From NCBI RefSeq assembly GCF_900107995.1, contig NZ_FNUM01000012.1:1-64000 (forward strand): a DNA stretch of 64,000 nucleotides. Reading direction: 5' to 3'. The notes under the pieces are model-generated. The model did not search any database and had not been told where the DNA came from. It saw only the letters and a list, made by a program, of their open reading frames with translations. Position numbers and translations under genes: made by a program. Shown here one piece after another: positions 45,060-53,361 of this stretch (position 1 is its first letter; every line of letters begins with the position of its first letter). The DNA comes from Alcanivorax sp. DSM 26293. GTDB taxonomy: Bacteria; Pseudomonadota; Gammaproteobacteria; Pseudomonadales; Alcanivoracaceae.

Positions 45060-46015
45060 GCCGTCACTCCCAGTCCCTCAACCCAACATTGCAGACATTC
45101 GCGCACCGCTGACTCCGGGGCGCCCAGGGACGGGTGCAGCTTCAGCGCCAGGCTCAAGCTGCCATTCACAATGATCATGCCGTTGGCTACCGGATGGGTG
45201 GGACTCCCGGGGCCACAGCAGGCGAATACCGTGTCGGGAGCCAGGCCTCCTGAAACGAAATCCATCTGCCACTCTCCCAGGTTGGAGAAGGAGCCGCCGT
45301 GGCGGGCACCGTTGAGCAGACGGCCACATAGCCAGTCCACCCCCCGCTGGCCAATCAGCCGACCAATTCGGGCAAGGTGCCAGTAGCGCCAGTGAATATT
45401 GGCTTTCAGATAGCGACGAATGGTGTGGTCCAGATGAGTCAGCGAATCGTCACTGTCCACCGTCATGTAAAAAGCACTGGACAGATTCATATCCGGCTTC
45501 GCCATGGGCACCACGCCGCGCATGTTCACCGGGAAGCACCAGCTGATGGGCACTGCATGGGTCATCAGGGTTTGCACCACGGCCCGATGCAGGGCCTGCA
45601 ACAACAGGCTGTTGAGAGAGACCTGCAGCGCCTCGGCCCGCTGCCGCAGGGCAAGGGTTTGCCGTGGCGTCAGCCATTCCACCAGGGGCGCATCCGCCTG
45701 CTTTTCGGCCGTGGAGGTGAAGGCCCGCCAGGGGGGGGATTGCGGCTGGCGTCGCTCCGGCCGTGCCTGCCAGCGACGCCAGAACGCGGGCGGCCGGGTC
45801 TGGCGACTGAGGGGCATGGGCGGCTGACGCACGCCCATGCGCTTGAGGGATTCGGCGATGCCGCCCACCCCGTCATGGTCACGGTGCCGCAACGCCACGG
45901 TATGGCGCTTCCCAGACGCCGGATGGATGAAGATAAACTCAATCCGGTCATCAATACCGAGCCGGGCACGGGCTCGGTACCACATGCCGATATAGTCGGT
46001 TGCACTGGCACTCAC
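45056..46015 (-). CDS. Condensation / wax-ester-synthase-like acyltransferase
   Basis: A 319-residue protein of the CoA-dependent acyltransferase fold. The catalytic pattern HxxxDG is read as H44-D48-G49 in RHRDHDGVGG; later WCFPVNMRGVV and GSFSNLGEW resemble the conserved PVNxR and SN-loop motifs of WS/DGAT and condensation domains. It is about 130 residues shorter than WS/DGAT enzymes, mostly at the N-terminus, so the acceptor side may differ. It would join an acyl group to an alcohol or amine. The fold call is by motif only. Confidence 0.65.
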   Translation of the reverse strand: MSASATDYIGMWYRARARLGIDDRIEFIFIHPASGKRHTVALRHRDHDGVGGIAESLKRMGVRQPPMPLSRQTRPPAFWRRWQARPERRQPQSPPWRAFTSTAEKQADAPLVEWLTPRQTLALRQRAEALQVSLNSLLLQALHRAVVQTLMTHAVPISWCFPVNMRGVVPMAKPDMNLSSAFYMTVDSDDSLTHLDHTIRRYLKANIHWRYWHLARIGRLIGQRGVDWLCGRLLNGARHGGSFSNLGEWQMDFVSGGLAPDTVFACCGPGSPTHPVANGMIIVNGSLSLALKLHPSLGAPESAVRECLQCWVEGLGVTA

Positions 46016-47103
46016 AGGCGCGCGACCTCCACGTAGGGCAAACGCCCATCGAGCTGGTCACGAGGATCGCCATCGTAGCTGACCAGAAAATGCTGGCTCA
46101 GCAATAGCCGACGGCGATACCGGACCGGTACCTGCGCCAGTGGGTCCTGGGCAAAGAACCCGCAAACCAGCGCGTCATAGTGGCCATGGAAGCGACTGAT
46201 CACATCGTCGAGCAACAGCTGCAACAGCTCCGGGCGATTATCCTCGACCACCAGGCTGTGCAGTGTCAGGTAGGACAACACCCCACCCGGTGGCGGTAAT
46301 TTCATGCCGCCCCGCAGCAGGCTGTGTGTGTTGTATAGATGGCGCATGACTCCCATGCCACGGGCATAGCCCAGCACCCGGGTCTGCTTGATCCCCTTCT
46401 GATCCCAGAAACCCAGCAATCCTTTCAGAACGCCACCGATCCAGAGACCGATAAAGTTCCGCGGGCTGAGCCCGTAACAGTAGGCATCACCCCGCACCCG
46501 GGACACATCCCAGTAGGGGAAAAACTGTTTCTGTGCCCCCTGATATCGCAACAGCTGGGAAATGGCATCCAGGTCGGCCTCGCCGGTCTGGCGAATCACC
46601 ACGTCATCAGGCAATCGCCGGCGGCGGGCCCGGGTATAGAGCATGCTGGTTTCGATGGTGCCGGAGGGATAGTAGGTGGGCAGCCCGGCGCGGCCACTGG
46701 CCACGGTAGACAGGGATGCCAGGTTGTCATGCAGCACCGTGGTCTGCATCCACTCGCCGTTTGACAGTTGCTGGCGCAACTGACGAAACAGCCGGTGCAG
46801 GATCATGCCGTTGCGATATTGCGGCGCGATGCGCAGATCGTGGGCGTAACGCACCGGCCTGACCTGGCCGTTGACCCAAACATGGCGCCAACCCACATTG
46901 TAGACGGCCCCGATTTGTCCCTGACCATCCCGTGGCTCTGCCACCCACACATCCGGCTCTTCACAGGTCACCCGGGCGCCCCGAAAATAATCCGGGTTCC
47001 GTTCAAAATTCAGGGTAACCGCTCCTGCCTGGGGCGTACCTTGCAGCAAGGACAGGATGGCACCGTTATCTTCTTCCCGGGCCTGGCGAATACGGTAGCT
47101 CAC
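46012..47103 (-). CDS. GNAT-like acyltransferase
   Basis: A 363-residue protein whose first half has the GNAT pattern: REEDNGAILSLLQ, beta-strand VWVAEP...QIGAVYNVGW, then DLRIAPQYRNGMILHRLFRQ as the acyl-CoA loop. The second half repeats the pattern (VVIRQTGEADLDAISQLL), suggesting a double-GNAT architecture in which one half may be structural. A substrate cannot be assigned. Coupled by four-base overlaps on both sides. Confidence 0.65.
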   Translation of the reverse strand: MSYRIRQAREEDNGAILSLLQGTPQAGAVTLNFERNPDYFRGARVTCEEPDVWVAEPRDGQGQIGAVYNVGWRHVWVNGQVRPVRYAHDLRIAPQYRNGMILHRLFRQLRQQLSNGEWMQTTVLHDNLASLSTVASGRAGLPTYYPSGTIETSMLYTRARRRRLPDDVVIRQTGEADLDAISQLLRYQGAQKQFFPYWDVSRVRGDAYCYGLSPRNFIGLWIGGVLKGLLGFWDQKGIKQTRVLGYARGMGVMRHLYNTHSLLRGGMKLPPPGGVLSYLTLHSLVVEDNRPELLQLLLDDVISRFHGHYDALVCGFFAQDPLAQVPVRYRRRLLLSQHFLVSYDGDPRDQLDGRLPYVEVARL

Positions 47104-48716
47104 AACGCCACCTCCCGGGCCGATACCGGCGGCTCACGGAGCCACACCGGCAATGCACCCGGCCAGTACTGCAGGGACTCCATCTTGATATTGCCTTCAA
47201 TCATGCCCCGCTCACGGCACTGATGCAGGTAACGCTCGCGCATGTCCGGGCGAATGACGCAGCGCAGCGGTGCCAGCTGTTCCAGGTTACGGGCCAGCTG
47301 GTAGTGGAAGTGTTGCTGCAGCGCCGCATCAAGGGCCTTCGCCACGTTACCCGTGTTTGCACTCTCCCCCTCCAGCAACAGAAGGTACCCGGGAGTGCCG
47401 TCACCGGTATCTTCTACGGCCACGGTACATACCGGCAGGGTTTTCGGTGGCAACGTCACCTGCGACAGGGAGGCATCCAGCGCTGCCGCGGTAAGCTTCT
47501 CGCCAACCAGATCCGTGGTGCCGGCACGGCCGAGAAACGTCAGTGCCGGAATACCGCCTGGCAGCCCATCCACCCGCACCAGATCCTTGAGCCGGTAACG
47601 GAGCAGACCACTGCCGGTACTCAGCAGCGGCATCACCTCCTGCCCCTGCTCCAGTTCCCAGGGCGCATAAATGGTGCCATCAGAGGGGTCCTGGAATTCA
47701 TAGACATGGCTGCGATAAGCCAGCGCGTACTGGCCCTGATAGGGAATGGTGACGACTCCTTCCGTGGCCCACAGGCCCTTGCCCTGAAACGCGGCCTGCG
47801 GCAACAGACCGTGCAACTGCCGGGCCCAGGGGCTTGATGCGGCGGTATCCCAGGCGCTCACCAGTGCCAGCGACGGCCACAGAGTCATAAAGAAATCCGC
47901 ACTCAAGCGGCCATCCCACTGACGCAGTAACGCCGCTGCGCGCGGAGAGCGCGGGCAACACTCGGTATGACTTCCCTTCATGCGCTGGCCCCAGGAACCG
48001 CTCGCCAATACCTCCGCCAGTTCCTCTCGCCACAGGGCCATGGACTTGAGCAGACCCAGGCCAAAGGTGGGGCTCCAGATGGACATCATCGCCAGGGAGT
48101 CATCACTGACCAGGTAAGCCAGGGTGGCAAACAGGGAATCCTCGGAAGTCCGTGCCAGGGACACATCCTGAGGGACCGCCTGGGTGGCCCCGGCCAGCAG
48201 GCGCTTGCCCATGGACATGAGCTGAATATCGTCGTTGATGTCCTCGCGCATGTTGTCACGCAATGACGTGGGCACCCAGGACATGGACCAGTAATGGCGC
48301 CCCCCGCTCAGGCGGGGAAACTGGCGGTACAGGTCCACAATCCAGGGACTGATGGCGCTATCCAGTTCCGACAGAAACTGACGCGTGTAGGGAATCCACT
48401 TTATCGCCGAGGTGGAACCGCTGGTGGGCTGATAGCGAACCACCGGTGACTGAATCAGGGCATTGCCGCCGGACTCGCGGGCGCGATCGACCGGATCCCG
48501 CCAGTCGCCGTAGTCGCTCACCGGCATCTGCTCAGCAAAGGTTTCCCATTGCCAGTCTGCTGCGACACCCCGGCGCTGGCCGACCTCACAGGCCGCCACC
48601 TTGCGCAACAACAGTGCCAGCTTGTCTCTCTGAACATGCTCCAGGTTTTCCCGCCCGGCGGCAAAGCGCCGCTCACCCGGCCAGGCGGCCATTTTGAGCA
48701 AACGATGTCCGAACAT
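47100..48716 (-). CDS. GH3-family acyl-adenylating enzyme
   Basis: A 538-residue protein resembling GH3/JAR1 enzymes, which activate an acyl acid as the adenylate and couple it to an amine, usually an amino acid. The ATP motif 1 is PTSGSTSAIKWIPYT (97-111 by this start), with FFMTLWPSLALV, GLWATEGVVTIPY (the YxxTEG-like motif 2), and YRLKDLVRVDGL (motif 3). The start at 48716 (MFGHRLLKMAAW) follows GGGGTGA; the frame is open upstream but overlaps the preceding gene. GH3 homologs are scattered in bacteria with few known products. In this operon the adenylate could feed the downstream acyltransferases. Confidence 0.75.
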   Translation of the reverse strand: MFGHRLLKMAAWPGERRFAAGRENLEHVQRDKLALLLRKVAACEVGQRRGVAADWQWETFAEQMPVSDYGDWRDPVDRARESGGNALIQSPVVRYQPTSGSTSAIKWIPYTRQFLSELDSAISPWIVDLYRQFPRLSGGRHYWSMSWVPTSLRDNMREDINDDIQLMSMGKRLLAGATQAVPQDVSLARTSEDSLFATLAYLVSDDSLAMMSIWSPTFGLGLLKSMALWREELAEVLASGSWGQRMKGSHTECCPRSPRAAALLRQWDGRLSADFFMTLWPSLALVSAWDTAASSPWARQLHGLLPQAAFQGKGLWATEGVVTIPYQGQYALAYRSHVYEFQDPSDGTIYAPWELEQGQEVMPLLSTGSGLLRYRLKDLVRVDGLPGGIPALTFLGRAGTTDLVGEKLTAAALDASLSQVTLPPKTLPVCTVAVEDTGDGTPGYLLLLEGESANTGNVAKALDAALQQHFHYQLARNLEQLAPLRCVIRPDMRERYLHQCRERGMIEGNIKMESLQYWPGALPVWLREPPVSAREVAL

Positions 48717-48730
48717 GGTCACCCCGGTTT

Positions 48731-49504
48731 TTATTCGCAGGCCACAGCTGCAATTTGTGTTTTGGTTTTTCTGCGTTGTTTGCGCCACAGGGAAAACGGG
48801 TAACTCACCAGAAGGGAAAGATTGATTTCGCCGATACACGGTAATTCGGTACCGCGGTTCCAGGTTGGGTTACAGGTTTCGAAAAATTGAATTTTTTCGT
48901 TTTTCTGACGCATTTCTGCGGTAATGCCAGCCACATTGGATTTCAGATGGGTATAACCCTCACCGAAATCCAGTAATTTATTTTCTTCACAGTAAGCGTC
49001 GGAAAACAAACGGTCGCAGTAATAATCCACCAGATGAGCAAGCTCCGGATTCTTCCCGTCCGGATGCGGGTAGTAGGTATGGAAGTTATTCGCCATCAGC
49101 AAATATGTTTTATAGCCTTTTGATATCAGCAACCAGAAGAGCGGGCGGAACGGGTGGCGCAATTTCTCACGGATCATCCGGAAGAAGAATGTGACCTGTA
49201 AGGCCCGGCTACCCCAGTATTTTTCCTCTATGATGGTGTCGCCGCTAAAAACACCCTTTGCCCGGCGCCCACCCACATTCATATCCAGGGTTTTCATGGT
49301 GGAAAAACCAACCACGCGCTTGGTTGCTTTTTCCATCACCAGAATCACGCCGCTTTTTTCCACCATGTCTGTACAGAACACTTCGAGACTTACATTTTCG
49401 TAGTACCCGGAGTAAATCTCATACATTCTTCGCATTAAAGGAACTGATACTTTGGAAAGGGGTAGATAACGCGCTTTAAGGGTTTCAGTTTTTTCCCTTT
49501 GCAT
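48731..49504 (-). CDS. GNAT-like / autoinducer-synthase-like protein, first gene of the operon
   Basis: A 257-residue cytoplasmic protein. The start has a clear GGAG. The central part (VVGFSTMKTLDMNVGGRRAK, GVFSGDTIIEEKYWGSRALQ) has the strand-helix pattern of N-acyl amino acid synthases of the GNAT superfamily, but the match is weak. It is visibly richer in A and T than the genes downstream of it and ends 14 bases before the GH3 gene. Probably the acyl- or aminoacyl-transfer step that begins the pathway, though that is inference. Confidence 0.55.
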   Translation of the reverse strand: MQREKTETLKARYLPLSKVSVPLMRRMYEIYSGYYENVSLEVFCTDMVEKSGVILVMEKATKRVVGFSTMKTLDMNVGGRRAKGVFSGDTIIEEKYWGSRALQVTFFFRMIREKLRHPFRPLFWLLISKGYKTYLLMANNFHTYYPHPDGKNPELAHLVDYYCDRLFSDAYCEENKLLDFGEGYTHLKSNVAGITAEMRQKNEKIQFFETCNPTWNRGTELPCIGEINLSLLVSYPFSLWRKQRRKTKTQIAAVACE

Positions 49505-49566
49505 TTTTCTGCTCCATGATTATTTTTATGCACAAAAAAGCGGGGCTCATCATGTCCATGGAAGGT

Positions 49567-49600
49567 GACCGACTTAATAGTTAAATCGGCCATTTTTTTG
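49567..49600. promoter_or_regulatory. Palindrome with T run in the divergent promoter region
   Basis: GACCGA-CTTAATAGTTAAA-TCGGCC is a near-perfect palindrome followed on the + strand by ATTTTTTTG. It lies between the divergent biosynthetic operon and the AraC gene. Since no + strand gene precedes it, it is either an operator or a terminator that blocks antisense transcription. Confidence 0.45.
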
Positions 49601-49697
49601 TTAAAAAGGGCAAGCGGTGTTTAAAGTCCGAAAGATACACAGCCAAATGAGAGTCCCATCACACGAATAACAACAACTACATCAGGCATAATAAAAA

Positions 49698-50720
49698 ATG
49701 AAAAACGATGGAATGGCACTCGACGTTCCTCTTATCTCTGGCCGTTATGCCCGCCGCTTTTTGCGGTTCGTACAAAAACATGGAATAACTGGAACGATAG
49801 TGCTCGATGGTTCCGGCATTGACAGCGACATGCTCGATAATCCCGACGCCTATCTTTCCATGCGACAAATCCAGCATCTTCTTCATAACGGCAACCGACT
49901 GCTCAACGATCCGACCGCCCCGTTCCGCTTTGGGCAGGAGCTGGATCTGCACGGACATGGTCTTTTCGGTTTTGCGCTTCTTCGGCAACGGGACTACCGA
50001 AAACTGGTCACCATGGTGGTGCAGTATCTGCGTGTTTCCCTGCCACTGATGGATATGGAAATACACTGCACTGGCGAACTGATTTCCATCCGCCTGCATG
50101 ACAACTGGGATCTGAAAAAACTCAAACCCGTCGTTGCCAATATCTACATGGGCAGCATCCATGCCCTGGCATCCCTGGTTTGTCGAAAGTTCACGTTCGA
50201 ATTTGATTTTGACTGCCCCGGCAACAGCCTCGCCTGGCAAAGACTGGCCGACGGCGTGGAAGTGAAATTCAACCGCCCACATAATCAGGTTCTGATGCCA
50301 CTCTCCGGGCGTCAGGCAAAGGACGATGATGCCAGCGTGGCGACCTACCTGGCCGCCGCACGATCAAGGGAGCAGATTCAGGGCGACGCCAGCCTGAAGG
50401 TGGTCATCAAGGTACGTCACGAAATCATGAATTCTCCGGGTCGGGACAGCACCCTGGAGCGGGTATCCCAGAAGTTGGGAATGAGTCCCCGCTCGGTCAG
50501 GCGTCACCTGGGATTGGCGGGATTTGCCTTCAGCGGTATTCGCAATGACATTCGTGAAACGTTTGCCAGCCGCTACCTGTTGGAAACAGACATGCCCCTG
50601 GAAAAGATTGCCGACCAGCTTGGCTACAGCGATCAGGCCAGTTTCAGCAAGGCCTATCGGAGCTGGACAGGCCGCACCCCGGGGGAAGTTCGTCGCACCA
50701 GCCGCCCTGACCGCAACTGA
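49698..50720 (+). CDS. AraC-family regulator (OruR/ArgR-type, arabinose-binding-like N-domain)
   Basis: A 340-residue regulator. Residues 1 to about 190 look like the Arabinose_bd domain of the OruR group (ISGRYARRFLRFVQKHGI near the start, then LSMRQIQHLL). The last 100 residues are an AraC double helix-turn-helix, with STLERVSQKLGMSPRSVRRH and DQLGYSDQASFSKAYRSWTG, the recognition elements. The ATG at 49698 lacks a good ribosome site; an ATG five codons on (49713) is an alternative. It is divergent from the GH3/RND operon and 113 bases before binding-protein paralog 5, so it may control either or both. Confidence 0.9.
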   Translation: MKNDGMALDVPLISGRYARRFLRFVQKHGITGTIVLDGSGIDSDMLDNPDAYLSMRQIQHLLHNGNRLLNDPTAPFRFGQELDLHGHGLFGFALLRQRDYRKLVTMVVQYLRVSLPLMDMEIHCTGELISIRLHDNWDLKKLKPVVANIYMGSIHALASLVCRKFTFEFDFDCPGNSLAWQRLADGVEVKFNRPHNQVLMPLSGRQAKDDDASVATYLAAARSREQIQGDASLKVVIKVRHEIMNSPGRDSTLERVSQKLGMSPRSVRRHLGLAGFAFSGIRNDIRETFASRYLLETDMPLEKIADQLGYSDQASFSKAYRSWTGRTPGEVRRTSRPDRN

Positions 50721-50833
50721 TGGAAATTGACCTAATCGCTCCGGGGCAAGGCGCTAGGGTTTTTCCCTTTCAGGATCATTCCCTCTAGTATCGGGGTTGC
50801 CTCCATACAAGCAATAACAAGCAGGATACACCC

Positions 50834-51826
50834 ATGAAGAAGCTGATTACCGCCGTCACCACGGTTCTTGCTCTCACCGTTTCTCTGACTGCCCAGGCCG
50901 AACCGATTAAACGCAAGATCTGCGTCTTTGATATCGTCGGCAACGTTGGACCGGTCATGGGCGCCATGAAAGATTGGCAGGCCGCAGCCCTGGGCTGGGA
51001 CCTGGAAGTGGAACTGATTCCCCATACCAACGAAGCCATTGCCGCTGAGGATCTCAAGGCTGGCGTCTGCGATGCCGCCCTGATCACCGGCATCCGTGGC
51101 CGTAATTTCAATAAGTATGCCGGCACCATCGACTCCATTGGCGCCATCCCCTCCATGGAGCACATGGAAGTCGTATTGAAGGTACTGGCCCATCCGCAAA
51201 CTGCAGACAAACTTTCCCAGGGCTCCTATCAGATCATGGGGGTAGCCCCGGCCGGTGCCGCCTATGTGTTCGTGAACGATCGGGAAGTCAACTCCCTGGC
51301 CAAGGCGGCCGGCAAGCGTGTAGCAGTGCTGGAATATGATGAAACCCAGGCCATTCTGGTGTCCCAGGTTGGTGCTACCCCGGTGGGATCTGACATAACG
51401 AACTTCTCCACCAAGTTCAACAACGGCGTGGTCGATGTCATCGTCGCTCCGCTGGTGGCCTATGATGCGCTGGAACTCTATAAAGGCCTGAGCCCGGATG
51501 GCGGCATCATCGACTACCCTTTGGCCCAGCTGACCATTCAACTGGTTGCCAAGAAAGACCGTTTTCCCGCCGACATGGCGCAGAAATCCCGCGAGTATTT
51601 CTACAACAACCTGAACCGCATCACCGAGCAGCTCGACAAGGAGGCCGAAAAGGTCGACAAGCGCTGGTGGGTGCAAATCCCGGATGCCGACCAGAGAGAA
51701 TACGAAGTCATGATGCAGGAGGCCCGCGACCAGCTGCGTGACCAGGGCTATTATGATCCGGACATGCTCGGTCTGCTGCGCAAGGTGCGTTGCAAAGTGG
51801 ACCCGGCTCGGGCGGAGTGCACCTGA
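50834..51826 (+). CDS. Periplasmic TRAP-like solute-binding protein, paralog 5 (distant copy)
   Basis: A 330-residue secreted protein lacking the helical extension; signal peptide 1-22 (AQA-EP). Core: KRKICVFDIVGNVGPVMGAM, LKAGVCDAALITGIRGRNFN, PAGAAYVFVNDREV, GKRVAVLEYDETQAILVSQ, FSTKFNNGVVDVIVAPLVAY, LELYKGLSPDGGIIDYPL, and RCKVDPARAECT at the end. It is closest to paralog 4 but lies 18 kb from the permease and next to an AraC regulator. It could be a separately regulated binding protein for the same permease. The stop is followed at once by AGCTACAAGC words. Confidence 0.78.
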   Translation: MKKLITAVTTVLALTVSLTAQAEPIKRKICVFDIVGNVGPVMGAMKDWQAAALGWDLEVELIPHTNEAIAAEDLKAGVCDAALITGIRGRNFNKYAGTIDSIGAIPSMEHMEVVLKVLAHPQTADKLSQGSYQIMGVAPAGAAYVFVNDREVNSLAKAAGKRVAVLEYDETQAILVSQVGATPVGSDITNFSTKFNNGVVDVIVAPLVAYDALELYKGLSPDGGIIDYPLAQLTIQLVAKKDRFPADMAQKSREYFYNNLNRITEQLDKEAEKVDKRWWVQIPDADQREYEVMMQEARDQLRDQGYYDPDMLGLLRKVRCKVDPARAECT

Positions 51827-51827
51827 C

Positions 51828-51976
51828 AGCTACAAGCAGCAAGCTACAACACGGGATAGTGTTGGTGGTGTTTGAAACGCAAGAGGCCGCGTCCAAACCT
51901 ATGGACGCGGCCTCTTTGCTTTCATGCGGCTACCAGCTTCAATCGTGTTGTAGCTTGTAGCTTGTAGCTTGTAGCT
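51828..51976. repeat. Paired iterated words (AGCTACAAGC / GCTTGTAGCT type)
   Basis: CAGCTACAAGCAGCAAGCTA at 51828-51847 faces GTAGCTTGTAGCTTGTAGCT at 51956-51975. The left copy begins two bases after the paralog 5 stop codon; the right copy ends seven bases before the stop of the leftward acyl-CoA dehydrogenase gene. A terminator sits between them. Confidence 0.8.
51880..51919. terminator. Bidirectional terminator between convergent genes
   Basis: AAGAGGCCGCGTCCA and TGGACGCGGCCTCTTT form a 15-pair stem with a six-base loop. Confidence 0.95.
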
Positions 51977-51982
51977 CGCCCC

Positions 51983-53125
51983 TCAAAGTCCCAACTGCTT
52001 GGCGATCACCTCATTCATGATCTCGTGGGTGCCGCCACCGATGGAGAGGATACGGTTGTCACGGTACAGGCGTTCGACCACGGTGCCGCGCATGTAGCCG
52101 CTACCGCCGAACAACTGCACCGCGTCGTAGGTGACCCGGTCAGCGCAGCGGGTCGCCACGTTCTTGGCCATGGACACATCCAGCACGCAGTTTTCGCCGG
52201 CGGCAATCCTGGCCGCCACCCGATAGGTAAATTCCGTGCTGGCTTTCACATCCGTGGCCATCTCCGCCAGCTTGTGGCGGGTCACCTGGAATCCAGCCAG
52301 GGGACGACCAAAGGCTTCCCGCTCTTTCACGTAGCGCATGGCCTCATCCAGAGCCAGCTGGGCGGTACTGTTGGCGGTCACCGCCAGGATCAGGCGCTCC
52401 ATCTGGAAGTTGCTCATGATGCAGTAGAAGCCACCGTTCTCCGGACCGATCAGATTTTCCGCCGGCACCCGGCAATCCTCAAAAAACAGCTCCGCGGTAT
52501 CGGAGGCCCACCAGCCCATCTTCTTCAGCTTGCGGCCCACGGAAAAGCCCGGCGTACCTTTCTCGACCAGCAACAGGCTGATGCCACCATAGCCCTTGTC
52601 ACCGGTACGCACCGCCACCGTGTAATAGTCCGCGCGCACACCGCTGGTGATGAAAGTCTTGGCGCCGTTGACCACATAGTGGTCGCCATCGCGCACCGCA
52701 CGGGTGCGCAGGTTGGCCACATCAGACCCACCATTGGGTTCGGTAATGGCCAGGGCAGAGATCTTCTGCCCACCGATCACCTCCGGCACCACCTTCTGCT
52801 TCATGGCATCGCTGCCCCACTTCCAGATCGGCGGCAGACCAATATCCAGAGACCCCAGGCTGGCGCACAGCCCCCCGGACGAACACCGCACCAGCTCCTC
52901 GCAGGCAGCAATCTTCATGAACACATCTTCGCCGGTACCACCGAACTCTTCCGGGGCATTGATGCTCAGAATGCCGGCATCCGCGGCCTTGCGGTAAAGC
53001 TCGCGGGGGAACTCACCGGCTTCTTCCCAATCGTCCACGTGGGGCAGGATTTCCCTTTCCACGAATTTGCGAACGGTCTCACGCACCATCTGGTGGGTAT
53101 CATTGAAATAATCCAACGCGCTCAC
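51983..53125 (-). CDS. Acyl-CoA dehydrogenase, IVD/LCAD-type active site
   Basis: A 380-residue FAD enzyme that makes the first oxidation of an acyl-CoA. FAD and substrate motifs: ALAITEPNGGSDVANL and the end QLFGGSGYMRGTVVERLYRD. The usual catalytic Glu of MCAD-like enzymes (YEGT) is a Gly here (SIGGGTHEI), but helix G carries QMERLIL with E243 at the position used by isovaleryl-CoA and long-chain dehydrogenases. A branched or long-chain substrate, such as a leucine or isoprenoid intermediate, is therefore likely. The gene is alone, with a palindromic site 22 bases before its start. Confidence 0.9.
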   Translation of the reverse strand: MSALDYFNDTHQMVRETVRKFVEREILPHVDDWEEAGEFPRELYRKAADAGILSINAPEEFGGTGEDVFMKIAACEELVRCSSGGLCASLGSLDIGLPPIWKWGSDAMKQKVVPEVIGGQKISALAITEPNGGSDVANLRTRAVRDGDHYVVNGAKTFITSGVRADYYTVAVRTGDKGYGGISLLLVEKGTPGFSVGRKLKKMGWWASDTAELFFEDCRVPAENLIGPENGGFYCIMSNFQMERLILAVTANSTAQLALDEAMRYVKEREAFGRPLAGFQVTRHKLAEMATDVKASTEFTYRVAARIAAGENCVLDVSMAKNVATRCADRVTYDAVQLFGGSGYMRGTVVERLYRDNRILSIGGGTHEIMNEVIAKQLGL

Positions 53126-53146
53126 AGGGCCTCCTTCTCGTAGCTA

Positions 53147-53164
53147 ACCTAGCGCTTGCTTGGT
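53147..53164. promoter_or_regulatory. Candidate TetR-type operator before the acyl-CoA dehydrogenase gene
   Basis: ACCTAGCGCTTGCTTGGT is an imperfect palindrome (outer ACC/GGT and AGC/GCT match), nested in TAGCG...CGCTA. It is placed where a promoter would be. The matching regulator is not in the window. Confidence 0.4.
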
Positions 53165-53219
53165 CGCTAACATAACAGAGGTGGACCGCAGGGGGCCAGT
53201 CACCCGGCAACAATCCGCT

Positions 53220-53330
53220 TCACAGCATGATGGTTGTCTTTTTGCTGCCGTCGAACCCCACTTCCCAGGCAGCAGCCGCCTGCTGGCGATCCTCTTTCAG
53301 ACCACACGGTCTCCCTAGCCGGCAGGCTTA
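53220..53330 (-). pseudogene. Possible gene remnant (C-terminal tail) upstream of the acyl-CoA dehydrogenase
   Basis: On the minus strand a frame ending in TGA at 53220-53222 reads LKEDRQQAAAAWEVGFDGSK and then KTTIML. It has no start and is closed by a stop upstream. It looks like the end of a lost gene in the same direction as its neighbours. Family not recognised. Confidence 0.3.
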
Positions 53331-53361
53331 CGGGTATCTGTAACGGAGTAGCGGGAAAGGA

